Assembly: GCA_002778195.1 (NCBI GenBank)
Contig: PCDI01000010.1
Span: 62,001-126,000 of the forward strand
Length of the DNA stretch: 64,000 nt
Origin: Raffaelea ambrosiae
Taxonomy: Eukaryota; Ascomycota; Sordariomycetes; Ophiostomatales; Ophiostomataceae
Direction of reading: 5' to 3'
This document shows, piece after piece, positions 34,902 through 47,136 of this stretch. Under the pieces are notes generated by a model, which saw only the letters and a program-made list of their open reading frames with translations, did not search any database and was not told the origin of the DNA. The stretch's first letter is position 1. Every line of letters starts with the position of its first letter. The position numbers were made by a program, and so were the translations under genes.

Positions 34902-36688
34902 GGAAGCAAGACATGTCGACGGGACCTAGTTGAACTGTAAACAGGCAGTCTCCCGCTTGTTCACGGACAATGCCTGTAGCTGCCAACAGCACACACAAAA
35001 AAACGACACACCTATACCACCACCAGTACAACATTGTATAACACAAAAAACACGGCCACGCAATGAGACGACGGCATGAAAGAACAGCTCAGGCGAATTG
35101 TTGAGCACACACACACACACACACACATACACACACACAAAAACCTACAGCAAAATCAAAAATCAGGAGGGGCATGGGAATTGCGAGTTTCGAGAACTAT
35201 CTGGTATGCATGGAATGCTTTTTTTGAATTTGTTTTGAGGTTTAAACAAGAGAGAGATCTCACTTTTATCTTTGGCTGGTTTTCTTTTTTTTTTTCTCAA
35301 ATCCACTATGGCGTTACCCCGTCATCAGTTGGAAGGCATTTACAGTTGCACTTGTTCTCGTTTTTGTTTCTCTGTTGTCATTTTCAGGTTCGATATCAAA
35401 TGGGTGGAAAGAGATATGGCTCTTCAACTTTTTTTTTCCTCTTTTTCTTTCCTATATATCCTGCAACAAATCTGGTGAATGGAGAAATTCCGGACTCGCG
35501 GGGGGGACAATAATACAAAGTGGGCGTTTTGCTTCTTTTTCACATTTTTCTTAGTATGTTGTTTCAATTTTCCTGTTTCGTTTTGTGCTGGAGTCTTACT
35601 TCCTTCCCGGTCCTCCAGCTTTTCCATAGGGTTTTTATGTTTAACGTACAGCACATCGTCGACCTTAGGCTCGGGGATCTGCCTATTCGTGCAAAGACCC
35701 AAGAAACAGGAGAGGCAGTCAAAACTACATAGAAAATCACCCAAAGCACCACAACCCCCCAGCAAGACAAAACTAAGTTTTCAAAAGAAAAAAAATTAAG
35801 AGAAAAACACTTGATTTCGGCTGGGTAGTTATAAGAGATGCCAATGGCAGTCTTTTTTTATTTATGTATTTCGTTCGCAGACATGCATAATCTATCACTC
35901 CTCTTATATAAAAAGCCACTGGTGCCACTACGTGACTTGCATGTTGTCTACGAGGTTGCATACAGACTGGAACAAAAACTACGCCGCGGTCTGTTGTACA
36001 TGGGTGGGTTGACGTCATTCGTAGAGCAACTCGCACACCGTTTCTATGATGGCTTTTCTTCTTTCAAACATGAGGTTCGTTTTAGCTGTTTTAGCTACGT
36101 TAACTAAACGAAAGAAACTACCGAGCCCCATCCCCCCAAAAAAGAAAATAAAAATAAATAAACCTGTATGGGAAGGGTATCACTCCAGACATAGTTGTAT
36201 ATCCCTCCTCCCTGTGCTGCTGCCAGTTGTATATAAGTGTATGTGTGACGTGAGAACATATGCCATGCGTATGCCAACAAACAAAACCAAAACAGACATG
36301 AAAATTACAAAGATATAGGGTGAACAGGGTAGGAGGAAGAGTGAGACATAGGAGGCAAAAAAAGGAAGGGAAAAAAGACGGAAAAAAGATACAGGCGCTG
36401 GTGGTGAAAATGCTATAGCAAAAAATTTCAAACTAAAATAGCAAACAAAGAGCGAGCAATCGCCGCCAGCCTGAACTGTCGATTGTCGACTCCGGCAGAT
36501 TTGTGGTCCTTGTAGGCGGTAGTGCTGTCCGAGATCGGCCAACGCTGGTAATGGACGGAAGATGGGTAGGAAAAGAAGACAGTTCCATCATTGTCTGCTG
36601 TGAATTCACCCCTTGGCCCGTTAGGAGAATGGGCCGACTTTTTTTTGGATATCCATTCGGTACTGTTAGCTTTGCGGTCTTGTGCGTT
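34902..36688. other. Convergent intergenic region with CA microsatellite
   Basis: Lies between the 3' ends of yap1 (+) and the kinase (-). A (CA)n tract spans 35104-35140 and T-rich runs lie at 35280-35300 and 35430-35455. No gene seen. Confidence 0.5.
35104..35140. repeat. (CA)n microsatellite
   Basis: About 16 CA dinucleotides with one interruption, downstream of yap1. Confidence 0.9.
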
Positions 36689-38970
36689 TTATCCAATCAC
36701 CACACGGGCCCCTTCCTTGCCCAAGACGCCACGCTCCTTCGGCTTTGGACTATTGCCGCGGCCCTTCTTGCGACTCAGGAAGCCAAACACACCGCCGCTG
36801 GATCCGGCAGAGGCGTCACCTTTACCACTGCCACCGCTGTTAGAACCATCGCCTATGCGGCCAGCAGCCGCGTCGGTTGGGAGCGTCGTGTCCTGGCGTG
36901 CCAGTTCGGACCAGTTGCCGGTGCCATCTAGGCGCACCTGAACGCCGCCTGTCGGGCTACCCAAAATGACACTGCCGTTGGGGACGCCGCCCACGTTGTA
37001 ATTGGGCCTCATGGCACTGCTGTTGCGAGCAGAATTGGTGTAGGGATTAGGATAAGGCGGCAACGGGGGCGGGCGTCCTGGCGGCGACGCGCGCCATGGT
37101 TGTTGGTTGTTGCTTGGAGGGCGACTTGCCTTGTCCGTAGACTGGCGAGGCGTAGGCACACCAAATTCTGGCCCCATGTCCTGGGCAAGATTTGGCGCCA
37201 AGTTGGGACTGCCGTGAGTGGTATTATCGCTCGCACGAGAGGCCGGCAGTGCTTCGTCGGTTGTTAGGGCCTGCGGTTGTAGGGGGGCCAAATTGGGGTT
37301 CTCTCGTTGTGCATTCACATGCGAGTGGTCGTCCAAATGAGCCTGTTCGAGAGCAGCCTGTTCCGTCATTCTGGGAGGGAGGAGGGGATAGGTTAGTAAC
37401 ATTTCATGACAGCGAATTTGAATGGGGAACGAAAGAAGAATGGGGTGCATACTTCTTGTAGGCAGCAATTGTGTAGTCGAACGGCCTGAAGTCTCTCTCG
37501 ATCATGCGGTAGAGCTCGTCTTCCCGAATTTCCTTGTCGGTGGCATCGTCTTTTAGGCGCTCGCGGGGTTTCTGTCGCCGGGCACGGGCTTCTAGCGGGG
37601 CTTCCTCTAACAGCAGCTCCTCGAGATCGTATGTAGCGTCAAAGTTGGTCTTGTCTGCGGACGGGATGAATACGGGTTCAATCTCTTTCCTCTCGAGCGC
37701 TTCGAAGTTAATCATGGAGAAAAACTCGTGGTCGATAAAGCTTTCCCATGTTGCACCGAGTCGCTTGGAGGGGTCGGAGTTCAAAGCGTCTCGGATTGCA
37801 TAGAGGCAGGGGAGGCTGACCGGAGGCGACGTGATGGGAAACTTTGGGTTAGCAGCTTGGATGACAGCTCCCAGCGAGTTTTCAGAGTTGCCTTCGAATG
37901 GACGCTGGAGGGGTTTAGTCGGGTTAGCATTTGAATTTGCGGCGCTACATGTCAGGACAATTTTAGCAGGGAGAGGCAGGTTTCCTACCTTATTGTATAT
38001 GCATTCGTAGAACAAAACCCCAAGTGACCACCAATCTGCGCGAACATCGTAGCCGCGGCCAGAGTATACTTCTGGTGCGAGGTAAGCCAACGTGCCAGAC
38101 TTGCTGGTCATGATGCGGCCAGGGACAATGTCTGAAGCAACGTTCTGTGGAGCAAGGAAAATGTAATCAGCACGAGATCAGGACAAGATACAGCGCTGAA
38201 AATAAATGTCGGGAAGCGTACAAAGTCTGTCAAATGAACATGTCCGTCCGAGTCGAGAAGCACATTGTCTGGCTTGACATCGCGGTGGATAATGCCCTGG
38301 CCGTGGATGTAGCGCAGGGCACAGCCCAGCTCAGCGATCCAGAAGCGGACAGCATCTTCAGTGAAAGTTTTTCGTGAAATGTGAAAGCGCAGATCACCAC
38401 CGTTCATGAGGTCGACGACCAGATACATGTATTCGACATCCTGGAAGCTGTAGCGCAGATTGCATATGAAGGGGTGGTTCACATGCTCGAGCATGCGTCG
38501 CTCGCGGATGATATTACGGACGCTTTCTGAGCGAACGACTGGAAACGGCGAGTTTGGATTAGCCTTCTGCGGCCTGGAGTTGCCTTGATATAGTGGCCAG
38601 AGCAGTTTCTACCTTCGTCTTTTCGGATGTATTTCAAAGCGAAAGCTAGACCTGTGTCTTTGCGCTCGACAATGCGGACCTTTCCGAAGGCGCCACGGCC
38701 GACAACTCGTAATAGGCGGAAGTGGTTCAAGTTCACTAAAAAAAAGACGTTGCAGCCGCAGCCGCGGTGTGTTAGTTAGCCCTGCCTCGCGTACTCTGTA
38801 TCTCTGCATTTCCGGCCTGCTGCCCTTTTGCCCTGCTGCTCAGCTGTCTACAACGCCCAATTTGTAGCCAAGCGACTTGTTGCAGCACCAAAGACATGCT
38901 CCAGTTGCTTTCTGGGGTTGTTCGTACCTTCGCCATCGAGGTCGGCCAGCTTGCCCTGGCCGTTGCCCAT
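36689..38970 (-). CDS. AGC serine/threonine kinase, YANK/STK32 type, N-myristoylation signal
   Basis: Predicted 590 aa from six exons: 38928-38970, 38613-38735, 38222-38538, 37989-38144, 37453-37904 and 36689-37370. All phases agree. The 14-codon first exon begins MGNGQGK, a good N-myristoylation start, suggesting membrane tethering. Kinase domain: glycine loop GRGAFGKV (27-34), Lys49, HRD with Asp142, and DFN (Asp160) in place of DFG, as in animal YANK/STK32 kinases. GTLAYLAPEV and DVRADWWSLGVLFYE follow. The post-kinase segment has FDATYDLEELLLEE, also YANK-like, and FRPFDYT. The last 220 residues are Pro/Asn-rich and disordered. No classic AGC hydrophobic motif is apparent. Substrates are unknown. 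The first exon depends on one splice junction (G|TG), supported by the conserved glycine-2 start. Confidence 0.9.
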
Positions 38971-41380
38971 GGCTAGTGGTGATCAGCGACGGGTTGGGGG
39001 AGCTTCGAATCGGCTTGACCAAGGGTCAGAGAAGGCAAGGAGAGGAGAGCAAGCTCTGTGGTCGTCGTAATTGATCCGTTGTGGAGGTGGGGTGGAAGAT
39101 GTCGGAGAAAGTTGTCGACAGTATGGGGGGGGATTGTCAGGTTAGGGCCGTGAACATGGTAAGTTTGCCCGGCGGGGAGACTACGGAGACAGCGGCGACG
39201 GTCGTGGTTCGGCGTCGGGCGTTTATCTTGGCAGCAAAACCGCACGCGTCAGTTGATTTAGCAATACAAAAGTCGACTGACGGGCGGTATCGTGCGAGCG
39301 TCGTTCCTTTCGGCGTAGGTGGGCTTTGGTCTTGCGCGGGCTTGTGTCGTTAACTGTTGGAAAAGTGGGTCATGCGCGTGATGCTGATAGTGGGTGCAGA
39401 CAGATTTGTCGAGGGATGAGGCTAGAGGAGGGGGGGGTTTGACGAGAAGAGGGTGAAGGCGAGAAAGCTGCTTGGGGTGTTCGATTTGGCGGAAGAGAAA
39501 TTGAGAAGACGGGAGAGAAATGACGAGGAAACAGTTGTTGATTCCGGTAGGTCGAGAGGGGGGGCAAAGATGGTCTATGCGTAGGAAGCACAGGCAAATG
39601 GTGACTGCTAGTGGTGGTTATGGCGTTTTTGTTGGATTTGAGATTTGGGCGACTGCGGGTGTTTTTTTTGGGAGGGGGGACTTTTGGGGGTTTCTTTGCG
39701 TGGTCGTTGTGGTGTCAGCGTTTGAAAAGTGCTGCTGGATACAGGGAGAACCGTTTGAGAAAGAAGAGCTCTGAGTAAGGACCAGGCACAAGCGAAAAAC
39801 GTCCAAGAGATATAGAGCTAGACGAGAAAAAATGATAAAAAAAAGTAGAAGGAAGAAGGGAGGGAAAACTAAAAGAGAGAGGGAAAAAAAAGAGCCAAGA
39901 AAGAAGCCAAAAAAGCGTCCGAGTGTTGGCAGATCTGCAGACTTGATGGTGGTGTGGCCAGGCTCGATTTAAGGCGGGCGGCGTCCAATCTAGAGAGGAT
40001 TTGCGGTTGTTGGAGAAGGTGCGGAAAGAGACACGAAACGACTAGGCAGACAGCGCAAAGAAGAAAAAAAAGACGGGGAGTGACGAGACAGGACAAAACA
40101 GGACAAGAACACGAAGAGGCACCAAAGAAAGAGGTTTCCCTTATTTCGATTTCGACTAGACGGACACCAGGGCGGGCCAGGTGGTGGGGTCTAGCCTCGG
40201 GCGAGGCGAGAGGGAGGCAGTGACGGGGGAAAGGGGTGTGTGGATGATAAACGGAAGTGGAGGAGACAATGAAGATGGCGATGCGGCAAAGAAAAAGAGA
40301 AAAGAAGGCAGAAACAAAGATTGGGAGAGAGAGGGGGGAGAGAAAGAGAGCCCAGAAGTTATTTGTCAAAAAGTACACAGAAACACGTTCGTGAGACTCG
40401 CAGAAAGGGAAGGGACGACCTGGTGAGCCATCAACAAGGAAAGAGCAGATACCCGGTGTGGGACTAGACGGGGGAAGGAGCGGATGGCTAAGCTTCGGGT
40501 GTCCTCGTGGCTTTTTGGGTGTGTGATTGCAGCGTCTATCTTGTTCAGCTAGCCCTTTTCGCCCAATAATTCCGTCAGTCTGGTAAGTTAGAGACAGCCA
40601 CCTGAAAGCCACGGACAGGGGGGCTGCAAGTATGAGTACTTTTGTGAGACAGGTTTCTGAATTTTTGGTGCCTTTTTATTTGTTTTGAGGGCGGGCTGTC
40701 AGCTAGAGTATTGGTTCAGGGTGGGGGGAAGGGGGGGGGGGTTGGAAAACCAGGAACGGGACTTGTCAGGGAAGTTGGAAGTCAGGGAACAATCACACCG
40801 CGGGACGAGAGAAGGAATGAGAAGAAGATGCAAAGAAGACGCCGAAGAAGGCCAGAGAGGCACGGAAAGCAAGGAGAAGGCAGAAGAACACGGGCTGGTG
40901 TTCCAGATGCGGGTTCTGGCGAAATTGCAGGCGAGCACGAGGACGACGGGAACATGCAAACATGCAGAAGCAGACGCAGGGATGGACGGTTGGGCGAGCA
41001 GCCAGGCGGTACCGAGAGAGAGAGAGGGAGGGAGAGGGAAAGCAAGAAACTCTAACTAATAATACCAAGAACACCGGGACCTGGGCCTATTGACGATATC
41101 TTACATACATCGGAGCGGGGACGACCTGCAGGAGAAACGGGGGTCTGGGTGTTGTATGGCGGGTGTGTTCTGGGGGTGTACAACGTATTGATGATGCCGT
41201 TGGTGCGCGTTGGCTGTATGATGGATGCATTGGGGTGCTGTTCCATGCATGCAGCAGGGCAAGGGCGGGAAAAAAAGCATGGCAGAGGCGTGGTGCCATG
41301 TTCCAGAAGGAGCATGGCGACCATGCGAGCATGGCAGGCAGAGCATATGGCGTGTGGCCGCATGGAAAGACGAAAGAAGG
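38971..41380. other. Kinase upstream region, no gene seen
   Basis: About 2.4 kb upstream of the kinase. Purine-rich on the plus strand at 39400-40450 and 40720-41050, i.e. CT-rich in the kinase direction, consistent with a leader/promoter. Overlapping frames here are low-complexity only. Confidence 0.5.
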
Positions 41381-41438
41381 CATGGCAGCGGCATGGCAGC
41401 ATGGCAGCATGGCAGCATGGCAGCATGGCAGCATGGCA
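41381..41438. repeat. GCATGGCAG minisatellite
   Basis: A 9-nt unit GCATGGCAG is repeated about five times without interruption (41392-41437) after a looser region with scattered GCATGG words from 41230. Confidence 0.9.
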
Positions 41439-44400
41439 CAGGGACAACACGGGGACGAGACATGGGGACCACTGCTACTGCGCAGCTGCTAGTTACACCG
41501 TACAAAACATGTACTCGTATGGGGGCGTATGGGTTTGAGACTGTGGGACTGCTGCTATGTTTGGCATGGGGCTACATATGGCATGGGCTGCATGCTCCGT
41601 GGTGTGCTGCATCTTCGGCTGAGACACCACCTTGGGATGCAACACCGTCACTGCCGACATACATACTCGTACATAGTAGTATCTTACCCCCCCAGGCCTG
41701 TTCCGTTTCTTACATATGCGCCATCGGCGAGAGAGCACACAAAGGCTGGCCTGGGAAAAACAAAGAAAAAGAAAGCAAAAAACGTGGAATGGCCTTAGGC
41801 CCATAGTGGGTTCCCCTAGTATCCTAGTGGGTGGGTTGCCCACGCAAGGACGTGTGATGCTCGTAGCATGTTCATTTAGGAGTGGACGCGTGGTTGGTGG
41901 ATGCCACACTAGAGGGCTGCGAACGGCCCAAAGGGTTATGTACTATGTAGTAGGGTATCAGCAGTAACTAGAGGTTATTTTGGGAGACCGTATACAATGG
42001 TGATGATAATCTCGGGGCTCATAGGATGAACCATTGTCTCGCCGACAACCCTGTCGTGTGCTTTCTACGAGTACATAGTGCAAAGGATTCGCTTCCTGCC
42101 ACCAATAGTTCTCTACTACTATTGGTACTACGTACAAAGTACATAGTAGTTCTTGCCTGTCAAAAGAGACACCGTGAAGTACTCGTATCTTACCACCGTA
42201 CTTTCGTTGGCGCGCGCTGAGTGTCAGGCGAGATTGCGCGCCCGAAACCAACCCCATACCGAGGCTGATGGCTGTCATCGTCACCTGAACAAAATGATCC
42301 TGGCCTTGGCCACCCCCCGGGCGCCCGTGCGCGGTGGCCGTGAGCACAAAAGATGGACGTACTCAAACTAGCAAGACATTATCATATTACAGCGTCACCC
42401 CAAAGAGGCGGATGCTGCGGGATGGTGTTTAGCCTGTCCGAAGGGCAGCACCGAGGCAAGGTGTGGAAGGAAGGGTAGGAACGGTGGGAAGGGTGTAGTT
42501 AGTGGGCTGGCCATAACCGAACGGCGGACAAAAGCTATGAGCTATCTACTCCGTAGCCGTGGTCTCGAGACACATGCCACAATGACAATACGCGGATAAC
42601 TAGCAACTACTAGTTGAAATACACCTTGCCCAACATTTCACGGCAGCAGTGCCAGGATGCCAGGGGTGGCAGGCAAGGCAGACCCAGCGGCACACGGCAG
42701 CTGAACAAATCGAAGAAAAACATGGAACTCGGCAGTTTTGCCTCGTGGTGTGCATGCCAATCCGCTCAATCCAGACATACGGGCGGCTAGCAAGACCGAG
42801 TCCCAAGAGCAGCTCCCAAGGATCCTTTTAGCAAGATGTCCCTAGCTGCCCCAAGATGTTCCCAAAAGTCTGACTAGGGCGCACAGAAAGGCATGGTCGA
42901 CGGAGACCCCGAACGGCAGGGCGCTGAGCCGGCCTGCTGGTGTTTTTTTTTTTTTTAGTTTTTTTTTTAGTTTTTTTAACTGGTGCCCCTTGCGTAGCGT
43001 GTTAGTGACAGTGGTTTGTCAGGTCGTCTCTCCTGCTATGTGAGTTCTGGGTTCAAGCGTGCAGTGGTTTGCCTCTGGCGCCGGCTTTTGGAAGGGGGGG
43101 ATTTTCCGTCAGGGGGAGTGGGCGTGTGTCCTCCGAGGGACTAGTGAAATGGAAGAAAGAGGAGGAGGGGGGCATGGCAAGAACACGGAAGATCCCTGCT
43201 ATTTCCCACGTGCGAGCGGAATGGAGGAAAAAGAAAAGACACGACAAAAAAAAAAATCTCAACCAGGACAAGAGACGAGACTAAGAAACGAAACAGGTAC
43301 GTCGGAGCAAAAAAAGAACAACGCTAAAATGCCACGCAAGAGATGCAGGGGGAAAAAAAAGGACCAATTATTTGACATGCAGGAAGAGGTTGAAAAAAAA
43401 AAGGAGAAAAGGGGGGCACAGTACTCGTAGACATGATGGGATCGATTGATTGATTCGGGGGACCGGCAGAGTTGTGCAGAAGAAATCTGACAGAGTTCTC
43501 CTGCATATGATAGCGAGATGCTCTGTGTGAGAAACATGTATTGGGACATGTCTGAGAAGGTAATGAAGGACATACACCGTACATTAGGGGGGCATCCAAG
43601 ACCCATCACGGGATGGTCTGCAGGACTACTACGTATGTAATATGCAGGAGGAATCTGGAGTAGGGTGGCCTCGGTAGGGGAGAAACGAAACGGAAACGAT
43701 TTGATGGACGCAGGGCCAGAGGCGTCCGATGCTACGTAGATAGATGGATGCGACCTGCCGAGCAGCCACGGACAACAACCAAAGACGTAGACAGGCAATA
43801 TTTGGATGCCGCAATCACAAACATCTTCCACTTTCTGACTCCAATCTTGTCCATGGGCATCGGATGCAAGGAACAGGGCGCCAATGGGAAGCCGCGATAG
43901 TCTGGTGTCTGCTGGTTTCGGGTTGCAGACAAACTGCTCGTCCCCCCCCCAGGGCCAGGCCCTGTGGCAAATTAGACATGGGAGGACGTAGACTATGTAA
44001 CTACGAGACACAGTCACAGTACCCTGTGTACTATGTATCTTGTTGCATGCAGACCCCATGCCGCAAAAAACCCCATTCGTGGATAGGGGATGGAGCAGTA
44101 GAGTATGTACTAATAAAGCTCGAATGCTACGGCATGGCCCCGTATATGACGTCGGATAGGAAATGACTGTCCAGACTGACCCAGTGGCCTGGTTTCAGAG
44201 AGGAGGGTTGGGAGTGGGCGCCTGTCCCTTTCTGTGGTCCTTCTGGTTCGCCTTCCATGGCCCCTCTGGTAGCATGACTTCTGCTGCGTCTTCTAGAAGG
44301 CCTTCACTCTTTGCCGCGTAGTTCCGTGACACTAGTTTTTTGGCGAACTGGCCCCGTCTGTATGGTACGCTGTAGGACAGGAGACAGAGGACGCAGGCCT

Positions 44401-45564
44401 GGCTTCCTTGCAGAGCAACTACGAGCACTGCCGTACTCGTAGATTTCACACGAGGAGACACTGTAGGAAACTATCATGGTCATGCATGGTTCTTCCATCT
44501 GGCCAACGGCCAAGCAGGGAAGCAGAGAGACAGCCGCGGCAGCACCACCGTGAACATGCTCTGTTGACGTGTCTATGGCTATCCGTGATTCCTTGTGCTC
44601 CTGTGGTCTTTGTCTGTGCTTCCCATGGATATCGACCTGTCTTCCTGCCTCCATTCCTAATAAACTGCCCCTCCCCCCCCCTGCTTGCATGTAACCTTGG
44701 CCACGGTCTCGTCAGAACAGGAACAGGCCGTCTGTCACAGGTCCCCGAAACACACGGACGGTCTGCCCGGAGAGAGCAACGATCGGCAGACATAACAATG
44801 CAAGTCAACAACGGTCACACTGGTCGTCACACTGGCGAAAGAGGCAAATCGTACGTCCGAAAAAGCAACGGTGTGCGATGTAGGATGGGCTTCGCACACC
44901 GCACTGCACGGTAGTCTACACCTACAACTTCACCTCGAATCGGATCACACTTTTCTCTTGGCTGCTCGCTCGTATTCAGATTTGTTTCATCTCTCATCTC
45001 CCAGGAGGATTGATTTAAAAGAAGGAAAAAAAAGAGCAATACAATAGGATCATACGGCAATTAAAGCTGAAAATAGAACGCCGCGTAGAACACACCCTTC
45101 GTTTCGGCTCCTCGGGCACCATGCCGTAATGCTAGGCCTCTAACTACTCCATACGCCTGCTGCCCACCGCCCACTCCCAATTCTTGTTGTAATATTTTAT
45201 TTTCCTTCCGCTCACCCTCCGGCACTCTGTCCAAGTCTCGTCTTGGTCTCGTATGCTTTTTGGCCCCCAATCTCCCCAGACATGGGGAGAGGTAATAATC
45301 TCTTTTCCGGCTCGCTCCTCGCCCCAAGCGTCTAGGGATTAGTTGGCCCTCTAGCCGGTCCGGTCGGAGATTTGGCTTCGTAGTCCAGCCCCTCTGCGTC
45401 TGCTCTGCGTGTGCTCTGCGTCTGCCCTGCGTCTGCCTTTTGCGTATACGAGTGCCTCTGCATCGTATAATCGTCTGTCTGCTTCTGTCCGACTCTGTGC
45501 CAGACTCCTGCGTCTGCGTCTCCGTCTGCCTGTCTGCATCTGTCTGCCTCCCTTCCCACCCCTC
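41439..45564. other. Gene-free repeat-rich stretch
   Basis: About 4.1 kb with no supported gene. Dense in short TAC/GTA-rich words (41510, 41664-41687, 41938-41957, 42062-42078, 42124-42150, 42177-42196, 44018-44040). Poly-T runs at 42943-42978 and poly-C runs are present. The right end is the 3' flank of the RING gene and has a CTCTGCGTCTG-type degenerate repeat at 45393-45540. No terminal inverted repeats or transposase remnants were recognised. Confidence 0.45.
42124..42150. repeat. Copy of recurrent TAC/GTA near-palindrome
   Basis: TACTACGTAC-AAA-GTACATAGTA: two 10-nt arms, complementary with one mismatch, around a 3-nt loop. Related words occur at 12023-12050, 18823-18850 and 41664-41687, all intergenic. 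Confidence 0.7.
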
Positions 45565-46384
45565 TTAACCAAACATCCCCATGCCGTCGTCCTCGTCGTC
45601 CTCGTCGTCGTCGACCGCGACGGGCACCGTCTTCTTCTTGGTCAGGTCCGTCCGGCACAGCGGACACGACCCCTTGGTCATCAGCCAGGGCCCGACACAC
45701 TCCAGGTCGAAGCGGTGGCTCGCGTGGCACGGCAGCTCCACGACCAGCGCGTACGGGTCGTCCAGGTAGCGCTCGACGCAGATCGGGCAGGACTCGTCCT
45801 GGCCGAGCCGCTTGCGCGGCACGCGGTCGAGCGCATCCAGATACGCCTGGGAGACGCCGGCAATGGTGCGCGGCGGGTCGGCGATCTGCTGCTCGAGCTG
45901 GGTGGCGAGCTGTTCGAGGAGGTCGCGGTTGGCGGCGTTGGGGGCGTCGGGCAGCAGCGTCAGGAGCTGGTCCTGGACGAGCCGGAAGACGGCGGCGACG
46001 TCGACGGGCGTGGGCGTGGCATGGGGGTTGTTGTGGGCGTTTGCTCTCGTCGTCGTGGAAGCCTCCTGCTCGGTCGAGACGTTGTGCAGATGCGCGTTGA
46101 AGGTGGACATGTCGACCTGGCGCCGGCGCCGCGGCGCGGCCGTGGCCTTGATGTTGTGTTCGACTGTGGAAAACAGTGGTCAGTTATGTCTGTCGTAGCG
46201 TGTGTGTTTCTTTTCTGTGTCATCTTCCCTGCTTTCTGTTGCTTTTCATCGCGTCTTTCTCTCTTCTGATTTCTTCCTTTTCCTTTTTCTTTTCTTGTTT
46301 CTGTTTCTTTTTCTTTTTTCCTTTTCTCTCGCAGACCGCTCGTTCTTTCTTTCCCCCGTACTCACCTTCGTACGGAGTCGACAT
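45565..46384 (-). CDS. RING-finger protein (putative E3 ubiquitin ligase)
   Basis: Predicted 205 aa. A 6-codon first exon (46366-46384, MSTPYE) is joined by a GTGAGT donor and CCACAG acceptor across a 202-nt CT-rich intron to exon 2 (45565-46163). N-terminal half: VEHNIKATAAPRRRRQVDM, a basic nuclear-signal-like stretch, then a helical region. RING near residues 143-188: CPIC, then LPCHASHRFDLEC, then CPLCRTDL. The spacing H-x-F-x3-C matches RING-H2, but the second histidine of the usual H-x-F-H-x2-C is Asp, a substitution I believe occurs in some fungal RING proteins. The C-terminus is acidic (VDDDEDDEDD). It probably passes ubiquitin from an E2 to unknown targets. Divergent from fmp52. Confidence 0.85.
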
Positions 46385-47136
46385 GGCTGCGCAGTGCTGG
46401 GACAGAAGCGGTGCGTCAGATGCACATTGCTCGTCGCAAGGTCTTTTCGTATTGCCTGCGCCGCCGCAGCTTCGTTGTCCCTCTCACAAACACACGCTCT
46501 CTCTCTTTGGCTTTAGCGCCAATTGTGGCAGGCAGCTCGACGGTTGACGCAATGCCCCACCTGCCGGAAACCAAGAACACTCGAGAGTCCGAGCGACGGC
46601 CACTGCCAGAGAGCGCCCATAGTAACTAGCTGCCGGCTGAGCTTCTGTCTGCAGCAATTGGCTAGCACCGCCAGCTTTTGAAAATAAAATATAAAGTAAA
46701 AATAAAAATAAAAATAAAAATAAAAAGCCATCGAGTCGGCAAATTCACAAGCATCAGCGTAGCAGTCTAGAATCGATTGACCCTTGGGTCGATGTGTAAT
46801 AACCGCTGGGCTTGCATCCACTAACAGCATGGCTACCAACATACGCCACAATTTGTTAGTGCGGCCCAGCTCACAAAGCATGATATCACCAAGTACCCTC
46901 ATACCATTTTTTCCCTCCTCTTTGGGCTTCCGTCTTCTTCCACCCAACAAAACGGTTTCTTGACCCTCTCTCGTGATACCCTCCTCCCGTCCCCCTAAAT
47001 CGCAGCTAGATCGCAGCGAGTCTAGAGCTGCAGATTTCTTGCCAGTGCGTCCTTGACCAACAGGCCACCACCTGAGAAAGAACTGTGAACGTTCTCTCCC
47101 AAAAGCACACTCCACAGATCCCCAAAACACACAAAA
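46385..47136. promoter_or_regulatory. Divergent promoter region RING gene / fmp52
   Basis: About 0.75 kb between start codons. It contains a (TAAAAA)n tract at 46680-46727. No further gene. Confidence 0.55.
46680..46727. repeat. (TAAAAA)n simple repeat
   Basis: Hexamer AAAAAT/TAAAAA repeated about five times, preceded by degenerate units. Confidence 0.9.

Noticed and set aside
41439..45564. Transposon hypothesis for the gene-free stretch
   Set aside because: No transposase or reverse-transcriptase motifs, no terminal repeats and no target-site duplication found by eye.
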